Notes: a model not told the origin generated them from the letters alone. 6,386 nt of DNA from JAUVYV01 sp964585535 (GCA_964585535.1 CAZPDW010000118.1:1-6386), one strand, 5' to 3'. Shown: positions 1 through 5,429, counted from the stretch's first letter. Translations and numbers: made by a program.

Positions 1-1253
1 CCACGAGTTACCCGGATGGGCAGTGGGACAAGATGACCACTCATTCGTATAGTTGTTCGACAGGTGTGTACACTGCGAAGCTCGGGGTTTGGAATAACTA
101 TAGCGGCGATTCGGACACGGCGGAGGTGACGGTCAATATGACCAGCGTTCTAAATGTTCCGTCGGAGTATGACACGATTCAGGATGCGATAGACGCGGCC
201 CTGTGCGGTGACGTTGTTGTAGTGGCGGAGGGTATATACTACGAGAACATCGATTTCAACGGCAAGCTAATTCGTGTGATAGGCGCGGCAGATGTGACTG
301 TGATTGACGGTTGCGGCGGCGATGTTGTAACATTCTCTGGCGGCAAGAGGGAAGCTCAGTTGATCAACTTTACGATTAGGGGCGGGTACAGCGGGGTTGT
401 CGTGGCAAATTCATCTGCACTGATTGACAATTGCGATATAGTTAGTAACAGCAGGTGCGGCCTTTGGATGTATGATAATGACTCGCAGGTTGACCATGAG
501 GTAACAGTAAGCAGGTGCGAGTTCTCCGGAAATGGGTATGATAACGGCTCTAATGGCACCATCGATGATGCTGGTGGTGGGATATTGAATGGTGATATCG
601 ACGGTGCCCCTCTGCCAGATTATACCCCCGTATGGGATGTGGTAGTGAAGAACTGCATCTTCAAGAATAACTATGCGGATAACGGAGGCGGCATCTATGT
701 TGAGTATTACTCGGCCATGAAGATTCTAAACTGCCTCTTTCTTGGGAATGAAGCCGGGTGGATTGGCGGTGGAGTATTCGACATAGGCTGTAATATAACG
801 ATACTGAATTCGACGTTTGTCGGTAACGAGGCATGCCTGGAATGGGAAGACCCAGAAACGGGTGACGAAAAGAGCGACGCGATCGCTCAGATATCAGGGC
901 CGCCGGACAGCAGCGTACGGAACTGTATCATCATGGATGATGTAATGGTCGATATAAACTTGGGTGCGGTGGATTACGATTACTGCCACTTATATAACGG
1001 GCCCGAGGGTGTCTATCCCATGCAGAAGGGAACGTATCCATATCCTGGTTCTTACTTGCACTATACGCGTGATGAGGCGGGATTTGTTGATGCTGGGTCA
1101 GGTGACTACAGCCTCGCATCAAACAGTGTGTGTATAGACTCGGGCGACCCCGATACTACGACGGAAGAAGTTGGGATTAAGGATATTGCCGGCCAGACTC
1201 GCATTGTTAACGATGTTGTTGACCGTGGTGCATACGAGTACCAGGGCGAGTGA
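1..1253 (+). CDS. Secreted PKD / right-handed parallel beta-helix protein, 3' part (start lies outside the window)
   Basis: The reading frame is open from base 3 with no stop, and the first in-window ATG (33) falls in the middle of a domain, so the true start is upstream. The first ~45 residues look like the end of a PKD-type Ig-like domain (HSYSCSTGVYTAKLGV, then SDTAEVTV near 111-135). From about 174 a typical beta-helix entry block follows (TIQDAIDAA, GDVVVV, GIYYENIDF, GKLIRVIG). After it come repeated coils with Asn-Cys and GGG turns (NCIFKNN, NGGGIY near 650-700; NCLFLGNEA, IGGGVF near 730-780; LNSTFVGNEA near 805-836). The end (YSLASNSVCIDSGD, then VDRGAYEYQ near 1218-1245) is the usual closure of this planctomycete family. 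Known family role: extracellular carbohydrate binding or degradation, or adhesion; substrate not readable here. No C-terminal sorting tail or membrane segment is visible. A hairpin terminator follows 25 bases after the stop. Confidence 0.88.
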   Translation, partial: TSYPDGQWDKMTTHSYSCSTGVYTAKLGVWNNYSGDSDTAEVTVNMTSVLNVPSEYDTIQDAIDAALCGDVVVVAEGIYYENIDFNGKLIRVIGAADVTVIDGCGGDVVTFSGGKREAQLINFTIRGGYSGVVVANSSALIDNCDIVSNSRCGLWMYDNDSQVDHEVTVSRCEFSGNGYDNGSNGTIDDAGGGILNGDIDGAPLPDYTPVWDVVVKNCIFKNNYADNGGGIYVEYYSAMKILNCLFLGNEAGWIGGGVFDIGCNITILNSTFVGNEACLEWEDPETGDEKSDAIAQISGPPDSSVRNCIIMDDVMVDINLGAVDYDYCHLYNGPEGVYPMQKGTYPYPGSYLHYTRDEAGFVDAGSGDYSLASNSVCIDSGDPDTTTEEVGIKDIAGQTRIVNDVVDRGAYEYQGE

Positions 1254-1277
1254 CAGGTCGAGAGGGCGTGTATTCCA

Positions 1278-1309
1278 GGGGACGGTCAAAGGCCGTCCCC
1301 TTCTGTTTT
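1278..1309 (+). terminator. Rho-independent terminator of the beta-helix gene
   Basis: GGGGACGG (1278-1285) pairs perfectly with CCGTCCCC (1293-1300). Two inner pairs can extend the stem to 10 bp around an AAA loop. The stem is followed by TTCTGTTTT. It lies 24 bases past the TGA at 1251-1253, so it fits the end of that transcript. Confidence 0.8.
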
Positions 1310-1436
1310 GTGGCGGGTAGTGTCAGGATATGCCAGTAGTGTTTGCTGTGGTATCCGTATATTTTCGTATCGCGTATTGCGTGCGGCGAGCCGCAGGGTA
1401 GCGGCGTTCGATAGGTTTGCATTTTGCTCTTTGATA

Positions 1437-1458
1437 CTTCGACTTTGCTCAGTACAAG
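1437..1458. repeat. Short interspersed repeat-like motif (CTTCGACTTTGCTCAGTACA)
   Basis: The core CTTCGACTTTGCTCAG resembles short intergenic repeats of the CTTCG-n-CTn(C/T)GCTCAG kind seen in many bacterial genomes, and it resembles the motif at 1663-1688 in this window (shared CTTCG, CTTTGCTC). Only two divergent copies are present here, so genome-wide repetition is an inference. Confidence 0.4.
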
Positions 1459-1466
1459 TTTTTGAA

Positions 1467-1490
1467 TTTATCCGGCTTTGACCGGATGAA
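1467..1490 (+). other. Hairpin just upstream of the 5S-like stretch
   Basis: TTTATCCGG (1467-1475) pairs with CCGGATGAA (1482-1490), giving nine pairs including one G-T wobble around the loop CTTTGA. No T-run follows, so it is not a terminator in the plus direction. It ends seven bases before the 5S-like sequence starts and could belong to the same RNA. Function unknown. Confidence 0.4.
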
Positions 1491-1497
1491 ACGAGTT

Positions 1498-1574
1498 TCC
1501 TGGTGACTATACCGGCGGGGAAAAGGCTGAAGGCATTGGAACTGCGAAGCTAAGCCGGTCCGGCCGATGGTAGT
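1498..1574 (+). pseudogene. 5S rRNA-like fragment (5' two-thirds only)
   Basis: The start TCCTGGTGACTATA, then CCGGCGGGGAAA, matches the 5' strand of helix I, loop A and helix II of bacterial 5S rRNA (typical TCTGGTGACTATAGCGG). The later blocks CATTGGAAC, GAAGCTAAGCC and GGCCGATGGTAGT match, in order and at near-normal spacing, the loop C block CAT-CCGAAC, the helix III/loop B block GAAGTTAAGCC and the loop E block GCCGATGGTAGT. After 1574 the match stops: there is no GAGAGTAGG block and no 3' helix I strand complementary to CCTGGTGA down to 1731. Helix III pairs poorly. I therefore read it as a truncated, decayed 5S copy; an unrelated structured RNA or chance likeness remains possible. No 16S or 23S sequence is nearby. 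Confidence 0.5.
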
Positions 1575-1580
1575 CCAATC

Positions 1581-1614
1581 AATTGATTATCGATGAATGA
1601 TAATTGATTATTTT
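1581..1614 (+). terminator. AT-rich hairpin with T-run, weak terminator candidate
   Basis: AATTGATTATC (1581-1591) pairs with GATAATTGATT (1599-1609): eleven pairs, two of them G-T, around a 7-base loop, followed by ATTTT. The same strand also reads as an AATTGATTA direct repeat. It would end a plus-strand transcript through the 5S-like stretch. The stem is AT-rich and therefore weak. Confidence 0.35.
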
Positions 1615-1662
1615 GATAGCAGAGAGAAAATTTGAAATGTAAAACTCAAAGATGTGGAGAGC

Positions 1663-1688
1663 CTTCGCTTTGCTCCGGATGACGGAGC
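1663..1688. repeat. Short interspersed repeat-like motif with a 6-bp palindromic end
   Basis: CTTCGCTTTGCTCCGGATGA resembles the motif at 1437-1458 and the common CTTCGCT..GCTC.GGATGACG intergenic repeat style. Its end forms a perfect hairpin, GCTCCG (1672-1677) with CGGAGC (1683-1688) around GATGA. It lies 44 bases past the stop of the minus-strand RACo-like gene, but no T-run follows in that direction, so it is a poor terminator. Confidence 0.4.
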
Positions 1689-1731
1689 CGAAAAGGGTTA
1701 TTCGGATAGGTACTTATTGTCGCAGTTTGTC

Positions 1732-3312
1732 TTAGAAGAACATTGCATCGGTAAAGACGTCCTGAAAGCCGGGTTCGTGCGCGATTTCGACGTATTCGAT
1801 TCGCCCGGCAAGGTCCTTTGCGGTGTCTCGGTAATGCGAGCTGACCAGCGTCAGCATTGCACCGGAGCAGGCGGCGTTGCCGACCGAATGGATCCGCTCG
1901 GCAGCGAGTTGCGGCAGCAGCCCCGTTCGCAATGCGGACTCTTTTCGGATATAGTTGCCGAAGGCGCCGGCGAGAAATACCTGCTCGATGTCGGCGTCGG
2001 CCAGGCCGAGCCGCTTTTGGAGCAGCTTTATACCCGCACGGATGGCGGCCTTTGCAAGCTGAACCTCGCGTATGTCCCTCTGGTCAAGAAAGACCTCACC
2101 TTTCCTGTTTTGGGCCAGAATAAACGCCGGCCGACCGTTGCGCTCCACAAGGCGCGACATTAGCGTCTCTGACAAGTTGTCAGCCAGTGCGGCCTTTTCA
2201 GCAAACCGGCCTGTCTTGTCGATTATCCCCAGTTCGAGCATAACCGCGACTGCGTCGATAAGGCCGGAGCCGCAGATTGAGCGGGCGGGCGCTTCGCCGA
2301 TGACGTCGATGTCGATGTCCCGGTCGTTGACAACGACCGCTTCGATTGCACCCTCGACGCCGCGGGAGCCGCATTGAATGCGAGCGCCCTCGAAGGCAGG
2401 GCCGGCGGCGCAGCTTGCGGCCAGCAGCTTATCTTTCGTGCCGAGCACTATCTCGCCGTTGGTGCCGATATCAACGAGCAGCGTCATCTGCTCGATTGTA
2501 TCCGCGCCGGAGGCGAGTGCCGCCGCAACCGTATCAGCCCCGACAAAGCCGGCGATGTTTTCGACGGTATGTATATTGCCTGCGGGATTGATTTTCAGGG
2601 GCAGTTGAGCCGGGGGCAGGTCCTTTGCTTCGAGCGAGTATGCCCTGTACGGCGACCGGCCAAGCTGGACAATGGGAAGTTTGAGGAAGATGTGATTCAT
2701 CGTCGTATTGCCGACGACGGACGCCTCGTAAATCTGCTCCGGGCCAATCGAGGTCTTTCGACAGAGCCGGCCAATGAGGTCATTGAGACAATCGACGACC
2801 GTTGTGTTCAGCTCGGCAAGCGTTTGCTCGCTGTCGGCATAGGAGATTCTGCTGATAACGTCGTCGCCGAATTTTGCCTGGGGATTGAGCGTGCTTTCGG
2901 TCGCAAGAACGCCGGCGTCGGTCATATCGACGAGCTTGACAACAACGGTAGTTGTTCCGATATCCACCGCCACACCGAGCACCGCCGGTGCGTTTTTGTG
3001 CTCGTACTTTTTATATATGTCGGGTTTTACGCCGCCTTCTACGGTGATGCCTTCTGCAAGGATTTTCTGGCGGAAAAATCGCGACCTCTGGGGAACCGTA
3101 ACGGTCAGGTTGCTCTGGACGCGGTACTGGCAGGCCAGTACCTCTTGATGTTGCGGCTCGATGATAACGCTGCACTTGCCGCAGATGCCCCGTCCGCCGC
3201 ACACGGTATTAAGAATGATGCCCGCCAGGCCCGCCGCCTCCACGAGAGTGGCGCCGGCGTGAATTGAGATTTGCCTGTCGTCAGGATTGAATTTGACGGT
3301 GAAATGCTTCAT
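1732..3312 (-). CDS. RACo/AcsV-like corrinoid activation protein: [2Fe-2S] domain plus ASKHA ATPase (DUF4445 type)
   Basis: 526 residues. Residues 1-75 form a plant-type ferredoxin domain with ligands C38, C44, C47 and C61. From ~112 an ASKHA ATPase fold follows: DIGTTT (117-122, phosphate 1), VGNTTMNH (200-207), DIGTNGE (281-287, phosphate 2), AAGPAFEG (302-309), SICGSGLID (345-353, adenosine region), FLAGAFGNYI (446-455) and the C-terminal EPGFQDVFTDAMFF. Proteins of this family reduce the corrinoid cofactor of methyltransferases from inactive Co(II) to Co(I), coupling ATP hydrolysis to electron transfer through the cluster, in the cytoplasm of anaerobes. There are no C-terminal 4Fe-4S motifs as in RamA, so RACo/AcsV is closer. 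The gap between third and fourth cysteine (13 residues) is short for the domain, which usually has about 20-35. No corrinoid protein or methyltransferase is in the window. The ATG at 3312 is preceded by only a weak purine stretch (ACGAGAT). Stop is TAA. Confidence 0.92.
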   Translation of the reverse strand: MKHFTVKFNPDDRQISIHAGATLVEAAGLAGIILNTVCGGRGICGKCSVIIEPQHQEVLACQYRVQSNLTVTVPQRSRFFRQKILAEGITVEGGVKPDIYKKYEHKNAPAVLGVAVDIGTTTVVVKLVDMTDAGVLATESTLNPQAKFGDDVISRISYADSEQTLAELNTTVVDCLNDLIGRLCRKTSIGPEQIYEASVVGNTTMNHIFLKLPIVQLGRSPYRAYSLEAKDLPPAQLPLKINPAGNIHTVENIAGFVGADTVAAALASGADTIEQMTLLVDIGTNGEIVLGTKDKLLAASCAAGPAFEGARIQCGSRGVEGAIEAVVVNDRDIDIDVIGEAPARSICGSGLIDAVAVMLELGIIDKTGRFAEKAALADNLSETLMSRLVERNGRPAFILAQNRKGEVFLDQRDIREVQLAKAAIRAGIKLLQKRLGLADADIEQVFLAGAFGNYIRKESALRTGLLPQLAAERIHSVGNAACSGAMLTLVSSHYRDTAKDLAGRIEYVEIAHEPGFQDVFTDAMFF

Positions 3313-3373
3313 ATCTCGTATCGTATGTATCCACGATGTTTAACCGCTGAGCGGTATGTCCGGTCGCTGAGAG

Positions 3374-3404
3374 GAGCTGTTCGGCCGAATCAGCCGCTCT
3401 TTTT
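3374..3404 (+). terminator. Plus-strand hairpin with T5, possible terminator overlapping the small ORF end
   Basis: GAG-CTG (3374-3379) pairs with CAG (3391-3393) and CTC (3397-3399), with a CCG bulge, around the perfect palindrome TTCGGCCGAA (3380-3389). TTTTT follows at 3400-3404. No plus-strand gene ends here, so it may be coincidental, or it may act on antisense transcripts. The palindrome itself starts one base after the minus-strand small ORF's stop codon. Confidence 0.25.
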
Positions 3405-3473
3405 GTTGCGGACCTTCCACCGTGCTCGTCTTTTCTTGCTGCCCACCTTGCGTCTGCGCCTTGGTTTTGCCAT
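3390..3473 (-). CDS. Small, strongly basic 27-residue protein (ribosomal-protein-like)
   Basis: Reading the minus strand from ATG at 3473 gives 27 codons and TGA: MAKPRRRRKVGSKKRRAR, then WKVRNKKSG. Sixteen of 27 residues are Lys or Arg and none is Asp or Glu. Such composition, with an AKP/R-rich start and a lone Trp, is typical of tiny ribosome-bound proteins (compare the style of bL32, bTHX or mycobacterial bL37), but I cannot assign it to any of these families. Support for expression: GGACGGA ends three bases before the ATG as a possible Shine-Dalgarno sequence, and a sigma-70-like promoter stands about 60 bases upstream. It reads in the same direction as the RACo-like gene, whose start is 77 bases beyond its stop, so the two could share a transcript. 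It could still be a chance ORF. Confidence 0.45.
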   Translation of the reverse strand: MAKPRRRRKVGSKKRRARWKVRNKKSG

Positions 3474-3510
3474 AAATCCGTCCGTTAAAGAACAACTGCT
3501 GTTTAAGTGC

Positions 3511-3538
3511 TTTACGTTTCCGGCACTTATGTTATTAT
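3511..3538 (+). promoter_or_regulatory. Weak plus-strand promoter candidate for the Cys-rich gene
   Basis: TTTACG (3511-3516, 4/6 to TTGACA), 16-base spacer, then TATTAT (3533-3538, 5/6 to TATAAT). The -10 overlaps the minus-strand TATAAT, because TTATTATAC reads as a -10 on both strands. The gene begins at 3605, about 60 bases downstream of the expected start of transcription. Confidence 0.25.
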
Positions 3539-3563
3539 ACGAGGATAGTTAAGTAAAGGACAA
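3534..3563 (-). promoter_or_regulatory. Sigma-70-like promoter for the small basic ORF and probably the RACo-like gene
   Basis: On the minus strand, TTGTCC (3563-3558, 4/6 to TTGACA) is followed after 18 bases by a perfect TATAAT (3539-3534). Transcription would start near 3527, leaving a leader of about 54 bases before the ATG at 3473. Confidence 0.5.
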
Positions 3564-3604
3564 GTTTTAAGTTTGCTTGTTTAATGATTATGGGCGGGTG
3601 TTCA

Positions 3605-3913
3605 ATGATACAGTGCAGTGACTGTGAATTATGTGAGATAGGGCCCGACGGTCGGCGAACGTTCAAGTGCGACCCGTTCTCGAATATCAAGGAGCCGGAG
3701 TGCATCGCGAAATGGCAGTTGATTCGTCTCGATATGTTGGTTGCGAGCTACGGTCGGATGCTTCGATGGCAGAAGAAGATGGAGCCGCTTCAGGACAAAA
3801 TCTTCAGGTATATGCAGCGAGAGATAGAAGACATTGACGAATCCGAGCAGTGGAAGGTGGACGAAGAAGAAGGCGAAGAACCGCCGAAGGACGATGGCCC
3901 TGAGCTTCCGTAG
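3605..3913 (+). CDS. Conserved-looking Cys-rich small protein with helical middle and acidic tail
   Basis: 102 residues from the ATG at 3605. The N-terminal third carries C4, C7, C10, C22 and C33 (CxxCxxC-x11-C-x10-C), which looks like a small metal-binding knuckle, most likely zinc or an iron-sulfur site. A block CDPFSNIKEPECIAKW (22-37) is dense in motif-like residues. Residues 38-80 are probably helical (QLIRLDMLVASYGRML, then KIFRYMQREIEDID). The end is acidic (DEEEGEEPP). I recognise the overall pattern as a planctomycete hypothetical protein but know no function. There is no signal peptide or membrane segment, so it is probably cytoplasmic. Starts at 3584 (MIMGGCS...) or 3590 are possible; 3605 is preferred because GGGCGGG stands six bases before it and MIQCSDCE gives a clean start. 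It converges on the YkgJ-type gene. Confidence 0.75.
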   Translation: MIQCSDCELCEIGPDGRRTFKCDPFSNIKEPECIAKWQLIRLDMLVASYGRMLRWQKKMEPLQDKIFRYMQREIEDIDESEQWKVDEEEGEEPPKDDGPELP

Positions 3914-3937
3914 CAAATTCGCGAGGGTATTCTCGTT

Positions 3938-3979
3938 CCGGCCTTTGGATATTCGATTGCGACCGTGCATTGTGGCCGG
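3938..3979. other. Inverted repeat between the convergent Cys-rich genes
   Basis: CCGGCC (3938-3943) and GGCCGG (3974-3979) are complementary with a 30-base gap, in the 86-base space between two converging genes. The long loop and the absence of a T-run close to the stem make it a poor terminator. No better candidate is visible in the gap, although GATTTTT (3994-4000) sits at its right edge. Confidence 0.2.
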
Positions 3980-3999
3980 CAGAGGTATATGTCGATTTT

Positions 4000-4323
4000 T
4001 CACTCGAATGAGTGGCCGCAGGTCTCTGCCGTGACCAGTTCCGATTTGGTCCGGGGGTACTTTCTGCAGTTGAGCGGACGGATGGGGTAGATTTTGCAGA
4101 CGGCAAGGCCCTGGTCGTCGTAGGCGAGGAACGGGCAGCGATTGGGCAGTTTACAGCAGGCGCCGCAGCGATTACACTTACCTCTGCGTTTTTTGTCAAC
4201 CGGCAAAAACGCGGTAAACGTGCGTTTGAGCTTTGCGGCCCAGGTGTTTTTTGGCGAGCTCTGTGTTTCTTTGACAATCGCAGGCATCGAGTGGCAGGAT
4301 AGCAATTTCTCGCCATATTGCAA
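4000..4323 (-). CDS. YkgJ-type zinc/iron-chelating domain protein (CxxCxxCC)
   Basis: 107 residues if the TTG at 4323 is the start. The diagnostic cluster is C50-x2-C53-x2-C56-C57, then C63 (NRCPFL), C76 in CKIYPIRP and C86 in NCRKYP. C-x-IY-xx-RP-xx-C is the classical second half of the YkgJ/CxxCxxCC family, and C102 lies near the end. Members are predicted to bind zinc or an iron-sulfur cluster; their biological role is largely unknown. The ~45 residues before the motif are basic (KNTWAAKLKRTFTAFL) and not part of the domain. Start choice: TTG 4323 has AGGAA seven bases upstream, whereas the ATG at 4287 (MPAIVKET) has no Shine-Dalgarno sequence; the first is favoured but not certain. It is transcribed away from the ECF sigma gene, with about 48 bases between. 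Confidence 0.83.
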   Translation of the reverse strand: MQYGEKLLSCHSMPAIVKETQSSPKNTWAAKLKRTFTAFLPVDKKRRGKCNRCGACCKLPNRCPFLAYDDQGLAVCKIYPIRPLNCRKYPRTKSELVTAETCGHSFE

Positions 4324-4371
4324 TAAAAGGTTCCTGCCAGGCGTCTTTATTTGCAGAAAAGCAAGCTGTAT

Positions 4372-4896
4372 ATGGCTAAAGAACGCTTAGAACAGGTAAT
4401 TATCGGCTGTAAGAACGGTGATGAGCGAAGTTTTTCAGAGCTGGTGGATTTGTACGGGAGGCGGCTTTACGGTTACTTTTACCGGCTGACCGCTGACGGG
4501 ACCGTCAGCGAAGATTTGCTGAGTGAGCTATTTGTCAAGTTAGTGGAGAGGTTTAAGTCGTACAGGGGCGGCAGCTTTGACGGCTGGCTTTTTACCATTG
4601 CCTCGAACGTTTTTTACGACTATCTGAGGCGAAAACAGCGCCGCCGCAACCTGCTCGAAAGGAAAAAAGAGCAGCTCGCACTGAGGCCAAACGAGACGAA
4701 ACGTGATGATGTAAGGATTGATAAGCTGCAGATGCAACTCGAAAAGCTGGACGGTGATGTGCGAGAACTGATAATGCTGCGTTTCTACTCGCAGCTCAGC
4801 TTTAAGGAAATAGCCGCTATGAGGGCCGAGCCGATAGGAACAACGCTGTCGAAGGTGCATCGGGGACTAAAGAAACTGCGGAAGCTGATGGAGTGA
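4372..4896 (+). CDS. ECF-type RNA polymerase sigma factor (sigma-70 family)
   Basis: 174 residues from ATG 4372. Region 2 covers about 21-92: FSELVDLYGRRLYGYFYRL, the core-binding SEDLLSELFVKLVE (46-59), and the -10-recognising FDGWLFTIASNVFYDYLRRK (69-88). A charged linker follows (~90-120). Region 4 covers about 122-172, with the helix-turn-helix LSFKEIAAMRAEPIGTTLSK (142-161) and a Lys/Arg-rich end. There is no region 1 or 3, and the length is normal for an ECF factor. It directs RNA polymerase to promoters of a stress or envelope regulon. The ATG at 4372 is preferred because sequence likeness begins there; an in-frame TTG at 4351 would add MQKSKLY and has no better Shine-Dalgarno sequence. 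The next gene begins seven bases after its stop, so co-expression with a membrane regulator is likely. Confidence 0.93.
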   Translation: MAKERLEQVIIGCKNGDERSFSELVDLYGRRLYGYFYRLTADGTVSEDLLSELFVKLVERFKSYRGGSFDGWLFTIASNVFYDYLRRKQRRRNLLERKKEQLALRPNETKRDDVRIDKLQMQLEKLDGDVRELIMLRFYSQLSFKEIAAMRAEPIGTTLSKVHRGLKKLRKLME

Positions 4897-4903
4897 AAAG
4901 GCA

Positions 4904-5425
4904 ATGTCCGATACTGAAAAGGAAGAGTTGAAAAAGCTTTTGGAGAGGTTCGTCGATGCCGGCTCAGCCGAGGAGGCGGCACGCGACATCGACGGGACAG
5001 AGGCGATGCTGCGTCAATACCCTGCGCCCGAGCCGGGCGCCGGGGTACTGGCAAAGGCAAAGGCAGCGGCTGCCGGGGCATTGATGCGGCGCAAGACGGT
5101 CGAGTCAAGGCGGGCGATGTATAAGGTTCTGGCTGTAGCGGCGGTGCTGTTCGTCGCTGCGGTTGTTGCGGTGAAGGTATTCCAGCCGGTTGCCGTACAG
5201 CCGCCGGTCCAACCAGGCACTGCGGTAATAGCGAGTGCCCTCTGGCAGGGTGACGATATCGCCGCCGCAGACGCCGATATTGCGGTGCTGACGGCGGAGG
5301 TCGAGCAGGTTGTGAACGAGCTTGCAGCACTTCGGCTCGGCGATGACGGCAGTAACGGCCAGGCGGGTTTATATGACGTGGAAATGGAGCTGATAGATAT
5401 CAGCAGTGATTTTTGGAAAGGATAG
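4904..5425 (+). CDS. Single-pass membrane protein, probable anti-sigma factor of the preceding ECF sigma
   Basis: 173 residues. Residues 1-70 are charged and probably helical and cytoplasmic (TEKEELKKLLERFVDAG, then an Ala/Lys-rich stretch 45-62 ending in MRRK). One membrane segment runs over about 75-96 (VLAVAAVLFVAAVVAVKVF), preceded by positive charges (N-in). A Pro/Gln-rich stretch (QPVAVQPPVQPG) leads to an acidic, probably helical outer domain (115-145) and a distinctive end, MELIDISSDFWKG. Gene order and topology match membrane-bound anti-sigma factors. I infer that role; no zinc anti-sigma HxxxCxxC motif is present, in fact there is no cysteine at all. GGAG at the end of the sigma gene (4890-4893) is ten bases before the ATG. 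The next gene follows after four bases, consistent with one operon. Confidence 0.72.
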   Translation: MSDTEKEELKKLLERFVDAGSAEEAARDIDGTEAMLRQYPAPEPGAGVLAKAKAAAAGALMRRKTVESRRAMYKVLAVAAVLFVAAVVAVKVFQPVAVQPPVQPGTAVIASALWQGDDIAAADADIAVLTAEVEQVVNELAALRLGDDGSNGQAGLYDVEMELIDISSDFWKG

Positions 5426-5429
5426 GAAG

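Larger units (their letters stand above)
1254..1731. other. 478-bp intergenic region without a protein gene
   Basis: This lies between the convergent beta-helix gene (+) and RACo-like gene (-). I find no credible ORF on either strand. It contains the terminator at 1278-1309, a small GC hairpin (TGCGG/CCGCA, 1382-1395), a repeat-like motif at 1437-1458, a 9-bp hairpin at 1467-1490, a 5S rRNA-like stretch at 1498-1574, an AT-rich hairpin at 1581-1614 and a second repeat-like motif at 1663-1688. The 1500-1620 part switches abruptly from GC-rich structured sequence to AT-rich sequence near 1575. Confidence 0.75.

Noticed and set aside
1467..1610. Riboswitch reading of the structured intergenic stretch (cobalamin or c-di-GMP type)
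   Set aside because: The corrinoid link of the neighbouring gene made this attractive, but the stretch is downstream of that gene and lacks the B12-box and the GEMM core blocks. The order of conserved blocks fits 5S rRNA better.
1654..2163. 169-codon plus-strand ORF
   Set aside because: It overlaps the 3' end of the RACo-like gene on the opposite strand, has no recognisable motif and is composed like other shadows.
2374..3267. 297-codon plus-strand ORF
   Set aside because: It lies wholly opposite the RACo-like gene, whose protein has clear ASKHA and ferredoxin motifs. Its translation shows no domain and reads as a complementary-strand shadow.
3804..4316. 170-codon minus-strand ORF
   Set aside because: It covers the YkgJ-type gene in another frame and the end of the Cys-rich gene. 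The CxxCxxCC frame is clearly the coding one.
4785..5330. 181-codon minus-strand ORF rich in Pro, Arg and Ser
   Set aside because: It is antisense to the sigma and anti-sigma genes and has the low-complexity composition expected of the opposite strand of GC-rich coding DNA.
5406..5429. Upstream GTG start for the exported protein
   Set aside because: It would overlap the anti-sigma gene by 20 bases and put MIFGKDRK before the signal peptide. The ATG at 5430 has AAAGGA at good spacing.
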